64,000 nt of DNA. Source: Morinoia aosen (lineage: Eukaryota > Arthropoda > Malacostraca > Amphipoda > Talitridae). The position numbers were made by a program, and so were the translations under genes. Below the pieces are notes generated by a model, which had not been told where the DNA came from, searched no databases, and saw nothing but the letters and a program-made list of their open reading frames with translations. The DNA is taken from the NCBI GenBank assembly GCA_030386875.1, contig CM059575.1, positions 46,840,859 to 46,904,858 on the forward strand, in the 5' to 3' direction. How positions within the stretch are numbered: position 1 is the first letter of the stretch; each line of letters starts with the position of its first letter. Shown piece after piece: positions 14,801 to 26,706 of the stretch.

Positions 14801-17800
14801 GAAAAGTATACGAATTTGTTATGAAAAGTAATACGGCTTTATTTGAATGTTATTGACAATTTTAAATTTTCAATATATTCAACATCAATCCAAATATGGG
14901 GCGGTGTTCAAATATAAAAATACACAAGCATATTCTACAACATAACCTTTCATTTCAAATCACCCTTTTTTAAATTCGTCTTAAAAGTTAGCGCAGAATT
15001 GCGTTCAAATTTTGCTGAGATATTTTAATGACTTCTGATGAGTTGGGAAAACATACACTGTTTTCTGCATAAACAGAGTTCTATCTCGAATGTCAAGGCT
15101 AACACCTTAATTGAGTTTCATCAAACTTCTATTGCTGTGCTCCACTTCAGTCGCACAACCCATTTCACTCAAAACTCCCACCGGCATGTTTCCGTTTTTG
15201 AGTGCGTTTTCGTAAACTACAGAGCATTTACTGAACTAGAAAAACAAGTTATACTGTTTAGTGGCTTGTAGATTTTTAAGAATAACGCAGCATTTTGGTT
15301 TGCCTATACGTTCACAACAAGCACCCTTGTACAAAGTCTTTCCGACATAACTAAGGTGAGGAGAACTGTTTGTGTGGGGAGCAAATGGTCCAAAAATGAT
15401 AGACACTCCAAAATTCTTTCTTAAGAAATAATTAATTCTAGTGTTTTCATCGGTTATCATGCAGTAGGAGTATCTGACTCATGAACTGAGAGCCAATTCA
15501 ATCCACAGCATGTCGTACGACCGTGTACTACATGTAGTCAGCTTCCTCTGGACTGAAACTTCAAATAAATATACTCCGTTTCTCTCTGAAGCAGGTGACC
15601 ACAAGAAGAAATTTGACAAGTTGTCACACTGGATAGTAATTAGTAAGTTTAGGATAACATACTACATAAATTGAAATTCATACTAGGCAATGGCGATATT
15701 ATGTCCTGACAACTGAATCGGGTAATTTTTAACAGATTTCGTAAGTTCTACAAGTTTTATTTTCCTTCTTTTATTATATAAAATTGACGCTAATCTCGAG
15801 AAGCTTGATTTATTCTTTAACTAACCCTCTGTGTCAACATGTTGTATCCAAATGGTGTCCGCTCCTACGACTTCAGCGCTAAAGAAATAACATTTTTACA
15901 CATATTTTTGTTTCAATTTGATTGTTCAACCTTGATCATTCAAATTTATGAACTGCAATTAGTTTACTGCAAAATTCCAAGAGCTAGGCTTTCTATTATC
16001 ACTGTTAACTGTATTTCGAGCGACAGTTTCAAAATATTACTATATGCTGCAGCAACTTTTAAAATGTCTTATGCAGTTGTTGATGCATAGAAAACATTAT
16101 AAGATTCTGAAGACTATTTTCATTATTTTCATATTTCGTAGAAAATTATATTCATACTAAACGATGAACTATCACGATGTCGTTTTCCCAAATGTGCATG
16201 AGCGAAAATTTACCCGGCTCAGGAAGGTTGTAAAAATGTTCTATTTTTCAAGAAAAAAGACCGAATATCGTTTGTCGTTTCAAGTTTCTGTGGACGTGTT
16301 CAGGGGCGAGAATATCAGGATGAATAAAATTTTGATAATCTGACAAATAATTTGTACGCAGTGAACTTCATGTAGAGGCATTCTAGCTCAAGCCATATAA
16401 GCACGACCTGCGCGTATTGTCATCACTTACGAGCGGGTCAGCAGGAAACCGCCCCATAAATCAGACAGATTAACACTAGTCTCACGCTGGGCACTCAGGC
16501 TGCCTCGAGTACAGGGCGAGCGGCGCTGGAGACCTTGAAGCAGATGAAGGGATTTTGAAATGCCATCCTGTAGCTGCGCTCAGAGCGAGCATACATTCCA
16601 GGGAGTATCAAAAGGAAGCGAATTAAAAACAAGGAATATGTAGCCTTCAAGTTGTGAACTGATTGCGATAGGTTATTTAATATCTTCGTTGGCTAAACAA
16701 ACCAAGTTAGAGCGCGGAAACTTTCATCAGGAATGGAAGACACTTGAAATTAAAGTTTAGAATAAAATTAGAACGAATTTTTAAGTATTATTTCAATTTC
16801 TTAGCGAAAGCGAATAAGTCGCTAATTTTTATTCGAAGAATTTCTAAATTCAGTTATATACTTTTATATGTGATTGCTGAGGCTAGACGCACTTGTGTGA
16901 ATGTGCAATTGTCTCTTGACTAGCGTACGAAACGGCTTACTATGAAATACGGTGATTCAGATGAGACTGCTTATGTATTCAAACCGCAAACAGGCAATGA
17001 AAATTTCTGAGTTCTCGTTAAGGAAATTAGAGTCGAGCATCAGCTATTGATAATGTTTTAGAATTGCCATATGAAGAGGCTGGAAATGGAGGACGGCTTA
17101 GCTCGCTCTTTGATTTTCTCGTTGTCCTGGTGAACGCTTCAGTGTTCTGACTTGTGATGGAGGTGTGGATGGGGTGGAGGAAGCAGGCGCGAAGAGACGA
17201 GATTTCAGCCAAACGCAGATGACCTCAATTATGCCCCATTGACTGGCTCTCGAAAAGTAAAGGCGCAATTTATGCAATAATGTGAATGGTATTTTACACA
17301 CTTTTTGTCATATTTACGTACTTAAAATGTTTGCAACGATTGACCGTTTGTAAAAATAGAAAGAAGAATTTTTTGCAAATTGAAATTATACGTCAAAATA
17401 TAATATTAATCGTCGGGCTAAGAAAAATATAAAATTTAACAGCGTGTCAGGAGCTTATGAAGTATTCTCACGAAAGTCACCAAGGCTTAGATTTTAATTT
17501 CCTGTGACATTTTCAATGAGCTTAATGACTCTACGCAACATAAAACTATTTCTATTTTAATTTCTGTATAGTGTTGCCTACACAAGCTACGAGACTTTAA
17601 CTCAATGCTTGAATAAGAAGAAGTAACCAATCCAGAGATATGAGGGATCACTTATATTCAGCGCGATGAACAACAAAACATCTTTGAACTTAGTCAAATG
17701 AGTTCATCAAGAATAAAATCCAGACAAATGAAATCGATTTTTTTCACATAAAGTAAAGGTCACTCGTGACATCTGTTTTAATGATATTATTCTTACGTTT

Positions 17801-18058
17801 AGATGACAATATACAAGGATCTGAGTACTCATTTTAAACTCTGAATTCGTATAAATACACAAAGGTAACATCAAAGTTTGACAACATCTTTGTTTACAAA
17901 CATTACTTCAACAATATTAATTTGATATATATTATTAATACAGAGACCATTACACTAAAATTCATGATAGTGACTGTAGTTCAATATAGATAGGAATGAA
18001 TAGAAAAATATAAAAGTGTTTCACGATGATATAGTGAACGACGTATTTACTACGAAGG

Positions 18059-18982
18059 CTACTTCCCTTTTTTGTTGCACCTGCGAATAGTTGCTGTGTT
18101 AGAAATTTCTTGATCTGGATCATTGTTTTCTTCTCTGTGATCTAAAACCTGATTTACCCGTGCTGACTGGCCCCTCTCGGAGGGGAGTTGGGGAGGAGGA
18201 AGATCCTCTAAATTTATCGCTAAGCTTTCGTACGGCTTAGTTGTAGGAGGCTTGCCACTGCAGCTTGAGGTACGGTCATGGTCCTGTTGCTCGGAAACAC
18301 ACGTGGAATAATCTCTGGCTGCTGATTCGGGGGGCAATGTCCTATTTCTTTTCACGTGGAAATTCCGAGGGTTATTCTCATGACTTGGCGAAGGATACTG
18401 GAATGTCGACAATGTCTGTTGAGTCGAAGCAGGTGCTGGTGAAGACGACTGGTGGGCAGCGGAAGAAGATTCTAAAGAGGAGCAAGTAGAAGGGGCTGGA
18501 GAGGTCATTGTTCTATCATGTAAAAGGACAGGCACGATTTGTGAGCCCCGATTTAAAACGAGTTGAGCAGAAGGGTCGCAAGCTACTGTATACTGACTAC
18601 CACCGTTACCTAACATCTGAGTCTGAACCACGTTCTTCGTAGTATGCGACACATCTTTATAACACAAAGGGTTAGTCTGAAGAAAGTTATTATCCGAGGA
18701 AGAATTAGGATAATTATTGTCTTCCTTGAAAACGCTAGACTTCGGCGTATGATAGCTCTCGGGAGCCAAATTTGGCCGTATATTTTGGAGCGTGGCTGAG
18801 TTGAGTTGAGAACACTGAGAGTAACAAGGTTGCGTGCCGGTGCCCGGAAGGGGCGGAACTACCTCCTGGAACGACTGCGTGGAGCCTGTGGAGGACTGAG
18901 GAAGACAAGGCAGTGGGAACGAGAGGTGGTGGGGACTAAGCTGCTGGGACTCCCTTTGCAGTTGAAGAACGTTCACTGACAA
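18059..18982 (-). CDS. Sidestep-family receptor, terminal cytoplasmic exon
   Basis: This last coding exon gives 307 residues and a TAG stop at 18059-18061. The acceptor is a T-rich tract ending TTTTTCAG just before 18982, and the exon enters in phase 0 with TTG TCA GTG AAC. The peptide is rich in Ser, Pro, Gln, Thr and Asn, has no predicted fold, and contains a proline patch (NLEDLPPPQLPSERG) and a basic end (TIRRCNKKGK). This is typical of a disordered signalling tail of a cell-surface receptor, probably holding short docking motifs, though I cannot assign any. An uninterrupted frame of this length in AT-rich DNA is strong evidence of coding. An ATTAAA lies about 280 nt past the stop (17777-17782, minus strand) and could be the poly(A) signal. 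A separate intronless gene is unlikely, because the frame runs back only into a good acceptor. Confidence 0.8.
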   Translation of the reverse strand: MSVNVLQLQRESQQLSPHHLSFPLPCLPQSSTGSTQSFQEVVPPLPGTGTQPCYSQCSQLNSATLQNIRPNLAPESYHTPKSSVFKEDNNYPNSSSDNNFLQTNPLCYKDVSHTTKNVVQTQMLGNGGSQYTVACDPSAQLVLNRGSQIVPVLLHDRTMTSPAPSTCSSLESSSAAHQSSSPAPASTQQTLSTFQYPSPSHENNPRNFHVKRNRTLPPESAARDYSTCVSEQQDHDRTSSCSGKPPTTKPYESLAINLEDLPPPQLPSERGQSARVNQVLDHREENNDPDQEISNTATIRRCNKKGK

Positions 18983-20519
18983 CTGAAAAATAGAAAACGA
19001 CACAATGGTAGTTATGAAAGTTGATACAACGTCTTGAGATTAGCGTATGTGAATCTTGCGAACTGAAATACAAGTAAGAAAAAGATTTTCAGAGGATGAT
19101 TATTTCAACATTTCTGTTCGGCTCTATTGAATACGCTCATTATGACTGACACTAAAATTTATACACAGAAAAATGTATACAGCATACGCAAATTTGCGAG
19201 AAAACTATTCTGAATGAAGACATACATATCATGCATACATATGAAAACATTTGTAGTATATCTTTAGTCGTATAATGAATGGTAATATAGGGGAGGGTGG
19301 AATTGGATGGTACGAGAAGGAACTATACATTTATTATACTTGTACATATTTCAAAGGATAAGTTAGAGTAGAGAAAATGCTAGCGTGGCTTCTCAGTTTT
19401 ACCTTTGATATTTTTTATGGAACAAATAAACAATCGAAGGTAAAAAATATTTATTCAAATAATTTGAGACCACGAATGAAGAATGATACGTTCTAGCAAT
19501 GCATCTGTAAGACACTTGCACACTGTAAACCAAATTAAAGATTACTATTTAGATTTATTTATATTCATATATAAATAGTAAATTAAAATGAACAGTTTCT
19601 ACTATCTATCAATAATGAGATGGTGCTAGTATACTCCAATCGATCTGTATTGACTTGAGAGAGAAACTTCAAGTTGAACATTTAAAATAAGTTATAGATC
19701 AAAGCGAAATGAGTTTCAAGTGTCAGGGGACATGCCCATACAGAGCTGATATTCAGAATTTGGTCATCGTACGTGTTTCCAGCACAAGTTATTGGCCTCT
19801 CTTGATTTCATCGGACTATTTGAAGCCTGAATTTTTGATCACTCTCCAAAATGATTTTGCCTAATAAAACAAGTCATTTTCAGAAGATCCAATTCAACTC
19901 TTCACATATGCACTGTCGTTGGCATGAGTTGAAAAGTTCAAAGAATATTCATTACAGTAATGTAGGAATGAGTAATAACTCTACTACATCCGCCCAACAA
20001 AATCAGTTTTGTTCTCTCTCAATACGCTGTAACTTCAACTTGCCGCCGATTCACTTGTGTAGAATAGCTGGCTTGCTGCAATAAATTTAGAAGACCTGGA
20101 CTGATAGCGCTCTGTGTCGGTGCCCTGTTCGGTTTGAGACTTAGGGTTTCGAGATTGAATTCTTGAAATTTTTCAAGCGACAGGAATGAAATTTTTAGTG
20201 AACCTGAATTCCTTTTTACGCTGATTTTTCTTATTTCGGCAAGATTGAGTCGTGTTTCTAATAAGCAGATTATCAAAATAGAGAAGTGAATAAGCTGAGC
20301 AACAGTGAATATTTTAAGAGAAACCGCAGGGAAGAAATTTTGAGTATCTCTTATTTCTGATTTTGGTTTTCATCGTCATATAATCATTGAAAGAATTTCA
20401 GACGATCATTGAATACGAATAAAAATGAGTGAAAATTCAGACCTTTTACGCTCAGCTAAGTACATTGCAGCAATTGCTCACCCCAAAGATGTTCTCGAAG
20501 GCCACAAAAACAAGCTTAC
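18983..20519 (-). other. Intron 6 of the Sidestep-family gene
   Basis: About 1.5 kb between the donor GTAAGC (just below 20520) and the acceptor before 18982, phase 0. No coding exon, mobile element or RNA gene is visible in it. Confidence 0.6.
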
Positions 20520-20665
20520 CCAAGGGTCAGAGCTGACCTCAGATCCGCTTCTGTTTGATTTTCTGGGCAGGAGGTCCGGCGAGTCCTGTTTGTCTGAGAG
20601 CGAGATCTTGGAGCTGTGCCGCCTCTGCGATCTCGAACTGGGCCGGGACGTCACCTGGCTGCGAT
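20520..20665 (-). CDS. Sidestep-family receptor, cytoplasmic exon
   Basis: A 146-nt exon entered in phase 1 (acceptor ...CTTCGGCCAG) and left in phase 0 at a strong donor, TGG|GTAAGC. It encodes about 48 residues, Ser/Arg/Lys-rich at first (SSRSQRRHSSKISLSDKQ) and then DSPDLLPRKSNRSGSEVSS. The basic Ser-rich stretch looks like a possible kinase substrate region, which is inference. Both phases fit the neighbouring exons and the stretch is GC-rich against AT-rich flanks. Oddly, the first ~35 nt of the exon and its acceptor are part of a ~141-bp tandem repeat continuing to about 20985, so the intron carries decayed copies of this exon edge. A different acceptor a few bases downstream is possible. 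Confidence 0.65.
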
Positions 20666-20985
20666 CTGGCCGAAGATAGACAAGAAATTCGATAAAATAA
20701 TCTCCAACTGAGTTTCGACACCACTTGCTGTGATGAAATGAATCCAACTAAATTCAGAAGTTGACTAAGTCATTTGAAATTGGGCCGTGACGTCTCCTTG
20801 CTGCCATCGGGCTAGGGAGAGAAACAAGAATGTCGATTACATTATCTCCAATTGGGCTTCGACATCACTTGCTGCGATGAAGCGGTTGTAAGTTCAGAAA
20901 GTGGTCTAAACAACCTGAAACTATACAGTGACGTCTTGTGGCAATGGTCTGATGAAAATGAGCTCAGAAGGTTCATAACCAATCC
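20630..20985. repeat. ~141-bp tandem repeat overlapping an exon edge
   Basis: Two complete copies and one partial copy, diverged, marked by GACGTC at 20647, 20789 and 20930 and by the shared string CTCCAA.TG.G.TTCGACA. The copy nearest 20630 includes the acceptor and first bases of the cytoplasmic exon at 20520-20665. The second, around 20775-20815, still resembles the exon start but has no usable frame. The simplest reading is local duplication of an exon edge plus intron flank, with decay of the extra copies. Confidence 0.75.
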
Positions 20986-23487
20986 CTTACTAAACAGCCT
21001 ACACATTTTTTCTGTACCTTAAATTTAAACAAGCTCATGCAAACTCAATTCAGTCTTTAATGCTGAAAAGAAAAACAACTTTTTCAAATAAACGTTAATG
21101 ATTACAACAGTAATTGTGTTTTTTCAACAATTAAAAGAGCATTATCGCTTCACCAAATTTCTACAAACATATCAAGCGTTGATGATGTTAGACCAGGAGA
21201 AGAATGTTTCAAGTTTTCATTGAATTTTAGTGAAGCATTTATATGGTTCTGCAACAGTGAACAATAATCCAGGAACACTTGATTGGAGTCTGATTCGAAA
21301 TTGAAATGATTTCCTTGCATGCCTGCAATTGGTTTACATATTCTAAACTGGAGCAAACATTGCAGGACTGTTGTTTAAGCTTTAAATACCATATCACACT
21401 TTGCCGTACGGTTATTGCCAGTGTGCCGCCTAAGGGACTTTAATCACAGTCACCGAACATCAACCAACTTGTAATTAGTACAAAAAAAATTAATATAATT
21501 ATTTAACCGTTTTCAATACGTTGTTCTGATTGTTCGAAAATTTTTACCCTTGGAGTCGGTCATAAATTACCGAGATTATATACAGTTTCTACCTTGGATA
21601 TGTTTGAACAGATAAATAGCTATTCAGTGTCAGCAGTCGGCTGAGATTTTAGGACAAATAGAATTAAATGGTGCCGACTTTCCAATAGTCTTTATCGAGG
21701 GTAGTAGAATATTTGAACATCAATAATTACACATGCGTAAAACAGAGCCCAAGCTCACAACTTCAGCGCGGTTCAGAAATGAATCTACAATCTTTGTTCA
21801 TTTCGGGCGTAATTGGTTAGATGAACTTATAATCGAAAATTGATTTTTTTATTTAGGAACAAATTACTTAGAGTATGGTGTTTCCTGACGCTTCCTGAGA
21901 TCATATAGTTGTTAGGTACTTTTACCCATTCAACGGGTCAATGATTGTTCTGTTTTCGGTTTTTCAGTGAGAGTTTTCATACTTAATAATTGATTTATAC
22001 TTTTTACTTCAAGAAATAAACGCTTATTCCCCAGTAGCTGCAAGGACTACGCGTTGGAAATGCTTAAATAACGTCGCCTCCATGAATTTAATCATAAAAT
22101 TTTACGTCTCTGCTACTTTTTCCATACGATAGAAAAATATGTTCTTAAATATTTGCATTTAGTGAGACCTGTATACGGTGCGTTATGGAATTTGTAACAC
22201 ACAGCTATAAATACGACTGGAAATATATGAACACAGCTTTTGAAACATGACAGCATAATTGCAAGAAAAAACAGTATTTGCTATCTATTTTTTTCTGTAA
22301 ATGAGCATTAAATACAGGTGAACCCAGCAACATCGTGGAATGATCCTCATATTAGTTCAATTTTCGTTTTGTGTAGTTATAGGATTAACAAGAGAGAAAA
22401 AGCTCCTAGAAAAGAAAACAGTTAACCACGGGTCTCTTACGAGAAACGTTAGCGAAACACCTCTCATTGAACACCGCCGGGGGTCAGTTGTACATCAGTA
22501 CCTCTGTCTTCTGCTGCTCAATGCTCGTCCACACCCTAGCTGTCGATCAACCAAGGGACTGCTGGAATTGTTGTTAATCACTTTTCGGTGATTAATTGAT
22601 CTCGATATCTCTGGGGCCATGACTTATTGATTCAGGTTGGTTTATTCTTTGAGGTGAGATCAAGGTCGGAAGTAAGACAATTTACTGTACTTCATATTCT
22701 CACATCCTCTCATTGCGCTTCTTGATATTCTCTTCGATCGCGACAATATTCTCGAAATTTTTACTTATTGGTACGTGATTGAAGAGCATGCAAACAAGAA
22801 CATAGAACTTTTCAATGAGAGGGTAGTTTGCATTTATAAATGAGAAATATGAGACTGAATTTTAGATTGCCCAGATACCGCGTACACATCGTATGTATCA
22901 AATATACATTTCATTCTACTTCGTTTTATTTATCTTATGGGTTATCACAAGTATGAATGATTGGTTCAAAGTTGGTCCATATGCATCGAATTCATAGCAT
23001 GACACTATCTAAGACATAAGCAGCAGCAGTACAAATAGCTATTTTTTTGCACGAAGATAACATTTGCACCATCAAATTCAATTGTTCTAATACACTGATA
23101 CCGTACAGTGGGGCTTAATTTATTTGTCTCAATATTCAACCTAATTGTGCTAAATTTTGGCCATAGGACACTTACTTTTCTGTTTTATTTCATATGACGA
23201 ATCTTTATCATAGTAGATTCAATTATGTTTACTAATATCTGGACGTAGAATCTAAATATCGAACAAACGGATTTTTGTGAGTTGAGCTTTTTTCAACGGG
23301 CGCTAGAAAAAATCAGCAGGCCGAAAATGCCAGTGAAACTAAATTTTTTGTATAAATCAAGTGTGAACTGTAAAAGGAACATATAGTTTTTGCCAATTTA
23401 ACCATTAGAAGATAACAGATATTTTAAAAAATCGTACGTTGAGACAATATTTGTTAATGTAAGTTCCTTTTTTTAACAAGGAACTGC
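20986..23487. other. Intron DNA without recognisable features
   Basis: AT-rich sequence with only short chance frames (for example 22340-22591). No domain, tandem repeat or mobile element was recognised here. Confidence 0.5.
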
Positions 23488-23760
23488 CTCTCAGAGGCTG
23501 AGTTCCCTTGATGACGCTCCTTCTCGAATTCCCGCCCGCAAATCATCTTCGGACGAAACCTGAACTCGCTAATAGATAATGGCTCACAGGCTTTCAGTGG
23601 GATCTAGATCGGCGAAACAGGAGGGCTATGCCACCAGAATACCTACCTCGAAACTCATTTTGGCGAGAAAATTGGCTACGGCTTTTGATGAGTTAGACGG
23701 AGCACTGCCAGGCATAGGCACAACTTTTTAAAACATGACAGCTGAATGTCTTGAAGCCAA
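23488..23760 (-). mobile_element. Decayed Tc1/mariner transposase fragment (C-terminal part)
   Basis: The minus strand, read in one frame, gives APSNSSKAVANFLAKMSF, then DLDPTESL-AII, then VQVSSEDDLRAGIRE. These match in order the DNAPSHTSKAVQNFLAKM, PDLNPIENLWAILK and DDL-AIREEW segments of Tc1/mariner transposases around and after the catalytic acidic residues. Several in-frame stops (after MF, before PSCF, after ESL and after IIY) show that it is dead. No terminal inverted repeats were found, and only the C-terminal third or so is visible. The family assignment rests on motif order. The subfamily cannot be given. Confidence 0.75.
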
Positions 23761-25205
23761 TTTATAAACACCAATTCATGGAGACTGCAATAAGCAGCTG
23801 AGGTTAATGTAACGACTTCTGGCACTCGTATCATTGCATGTGAATCGTTTTGAGTTACATGTAATAGTTGTTTCTAGATAATTGTCGCATATATGTATGT
23901 ACTATTGTACCGTTGAACGTTTTGGCAAAATCTGTTCATTCAAAGCACTGTCATTGTAACAAATACTCATTTCATCTCGTCATCGTGGACTATTTAAACA
24001 ACCATCGTATAAAAGATCTGGTAATCAATTCTTTTTGAGTTTTCGTTTTCCTTCAAAGTTACTTAAGGCTGGAGAATCAAACACGCTACATTTATCAGCC
24101 AAACAACAAATTCAAAATACGAAGTGATAATTCTACTTCAAAATACCTCCTTTCGTTAAGATGGTATATTTCAAAACGAGTGAACACTGAGTGCCACGAG
24201 CATCTCACTGCGCGCTCACCGTGTACGGTGGATCAAGACGTGAAATGGGATCACGTCAGAAAAGCCACACGTGAGATAGGATTTAACACAAATATTATTC
24301 TTCGCGGTAAATTCGGTATAAAATCTATTGAGTTCTTGATCTGGATTGAGGAAAGCATTAATTATCCATAAGAAATCGAAAAGTTCTTTGCACTGCATAG
24401 TTCGTTGCACGTTGCGCGTCGTTGCACGTCACCTATATATTTATTTTAGTTTGTCATTGTTAGATGTATATTCATGGCGATCGTAAGTCATCAATATTAG
24501 GACAATGTTCGGCCCATGAGATAGCTGTTGTAAGTAAATAACCAAAAGCGAATGAAACAAGCACTTCGAAAATTGCTTCAAGAGACCACAAATTTAGCAT
24601 TTAGCATGGCTCTAAAATAGAGCACTCACTTTTTTGTGTAACCATCACCCTCTTTCCCAGAATACGAGCGAGAATCTCGAAGAAACATCATGTTTACGTG
24701 CACGAAGAAATAGCAGAGGCACATTCAATTAGAGGAGCGACAGTTTTGAAGGACGTGTCTTTCGGTTGTGCAAAAAATGCCGTCGACCCAAAAAGCCAGT
24801 TTTAAAGAAAAATTCTGCTTTGAAGCAGAGCTCGCCGACGACTATAATGCTGGACTTTATGCTAAGCTCTATTCGTGAGGCATTCTGGTTCGTGCTTGTT
24901 ATTCATTAAGAGAAGTCATGATGATAAATTGCAGCCCGTAATGATAAGATTATAAAGCGTGTACGTTGCGTTCCAGCGAGTGCGTTTAATGCTTACTCGC
25001 GGGGTCTTATAGAACCTTTGGGTTTGTTTTAGGACATGTTAAGAGTTGTTTGAGTAATATTGTAACTCGGGTGTGGGAAGTCAATGAAAATAATTCTTAA
25101 CTTTGAGCAGAGGTGGTTTGAATTTGTAACTGTCCAGAGTGAACAATGAAAACGAAAAAAAATCACAACCGAAAAATGACTTTTTTTCTTATCAACATTA
25201 ATCTA
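23761..25205. other. Intron DNA without recognisable features
   Basis: No supportable gene, repeat array or mobile element was seen. The short plus-strand frame at 24180-24371 has no recognisable family. Confidence 0.5.
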
Positions 25206-25800
25206 CTTTGTCTGAGTGCAGTGTGTGCTGTATGATGGGCAATGCTCTGATAGCAGTGTATGCTGTGTGATCTACTATGCAGTACTCTGACTGAAGTGTA
25301 TTCTGTGTGATCTACTGTGCAGTGCTCTGGCTGCAGTGTATGCCGGGTGATCTACTGTGCAGTGCTCTGGCTGCAGTGTATGTTGTGTGATCTACTGTGC
25401 AGTGCTCTGGCTGCAGTGTATGTTGTGTGATCTACTATGCAGTACACTGACTGCAGTGTATGCTGTGTGATCCACTGTGCAGTGCTCTGGCTGCAATGTA
25501 TGCAGGGTGATCTACTGTGCAGTGCTCTGGCTGCAATGTATGCAGGGTGATCTACTGTGCAGTGCTCTGGCTGCAGTGTATGCCGTGTGATCTACTGTGC
25601 AGTGCTCTGGCTGCAATGTATGCAGGGTGATCTACTGTGCAGTGCTCTGGCTGCAGTGTATGCCGTGTGATCTACTGTGCAGTGCTCTGGCTGCAGTGTA
25701 TGTCGGGTGATCTACTGTGCAGTGCACTGGCTGCAGTGTATGCCGTGTGATCTACTGTGCAGTGCTCTGACTGCGTGTGAGCTGTGCAGTGCTCGGTGCA
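25206..25800. repeat. 40-bp minisatellite, ~14-15 copies
   Basis: The unit contains GTGATCTACTGTGCAGTGCT followed by a CTGGCTGCAGTGTATG half. The exact spacing is 40 bp (for example AGTGCTCTGG at 25321, 25361 and 25401). The two halves share GCAGTG, so the unit looks like an older ~20-bp repeat that doubled. The copies differ at a few positions (TGCCGG, TGCAGG, TGTTGT), and the first and last copies are degenerate. Confidence 0.95.
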
Positions 25801-26504
25801 GTGTGCTGGGTAGCGCTCGCTAGTTTGATTGGGAAGCTCGTATCATTTTAATTACGCTTGTGAATTTCCTTGTGATGGATAAAGCAGTTACTTTTACATA
25901 GTTGAATAAAAACTCGAAGTTTTCAACTTACCGAGACATTGTAGTTAACTGTGAAATTTTTACCTTGGTAATTTATGGATGAAAGGACTTTCTCACAACA
26001 CTTATCCTCTTTCCTTCCACATAAAAGAAAGACCAGATGAATATTGTAGGATCCACACCGGTACTGGTGGAAGCAGACGTAATACAGTAGCAGACACACA
26101 GAGAGGAATTCAGTATTCTAGTATGTTCAACCTCAGAACATTAGCCAGGGTAGATCATCGTTGTTTACGTCTTGCATTGTTTTCTTAAATTGAGGTTTCA
26201 ATATTCTCTGCAGTTTTTAACGTTCGCGCTGTACTGCTAATTGTTTAAGGAACTTAATTTTAGGAAGTATATGAGTAGATGATCTGTTTTGCATGTAGTT
26301 GTGTACCAACAATAAATCTACTTTTTAGCGATGAAAAAGGTGTAACATATGCCCAGTGTTTGTGATGGGCCTAAACTGTTTGTATGCTAGCGATAAAATT
26401 GAGTTTTATGAAAGTCCTGAAACACACGGAATGAAGAAACTAACTCAAACTCAAGTTAATTTTTAATATAAAATTTTCAATTGTTTTAAAGAATGGAACT
26501 GAAA
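25801..26504. other. Unremarkable intron DNA left of the Penelope pair
   Basis: No gene or repeat was recognised. The 69-codon frame at 25979-26188 has no family resemblance. Confidence 0.5.
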
Positions 26505-26517
26505 TTAATAAAATATT
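26505..26517. repeat. Left copy of candidate 13-bp target-site duplication
   Basis: TTAATAAAATATT adjoins the left arm of the Penelope pair (overlapping it by about 2 bp) and recurs in direct orientation at 30039-30051, just beyond the right arm. Penelope-like elements make target-site duplications of variable length. The motif is AT-rich, so a chance match cannot be excluded. Confidence 0.55.
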
Positions 26518-26594
26518 TAACTATAAAAAGGAAGACTAAAGCCACGCTTCTTAAAACCATTTCTTATAAGAGAAAGACAATTCATAAAAGTGAA

Positions 26595-26627
26595 CGTTTC
26601 GACCATTATCATTGGTCATTATCAACA
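26595..26627 (-). ncRNA. Degenerate hammerhead-ribozyme-like motif, left copy
   Basis: On the minus strand, TTGATAAT precedes a GACC/GGTC stem with a short loop and then GAAACGTT. Penelope-like elements are known to carry hammerhead ribozymes (core CUGAUGA, stem II, GAAA). Here the core differs at two positions, so cleavage activity is doubtful. The mirrored motif is in the right copy. Confidence 0.4.
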
Positions 26628-26706
26628 CTGAAAAGATAAAACAATAGTACAGTTAAATGATGATCTATTGCAACATTCTAAACAATATATGGTGATCGAT
26701 AAAAAA

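Larger units (their letters stand above)
1..18058. other. Intergenic DNA downstream of the Sidestep-family gene
   Basis: AT-rich DNA with scattered short open frames. None of them shows a recognisable domain, a codon-level signature or a convincing splice pattern. The longest, 4226-4648 on the minus strand (140 codons), has no recognisable family. The supportable contents are the 23-bp repeat at 429-497, the palindrome at 5377-5398, the 28-bp minisatellite at 5543-5670, the short duplication at 11265-11308 and the TA run at 11774-11806, each listed separately. The first ~1.2 kb to the right probably includes the 3' UTR of the minus-strand gene. Confidence 0.6.

Noticed and set aside
20425-20679. 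84-codon plus-strand frame starting MSENSDLL
   Set aside because: It overlaps the minus-strand cytoplasmic exon 20520-20665, whose donor and phase fit the gene; taken as a shadow.
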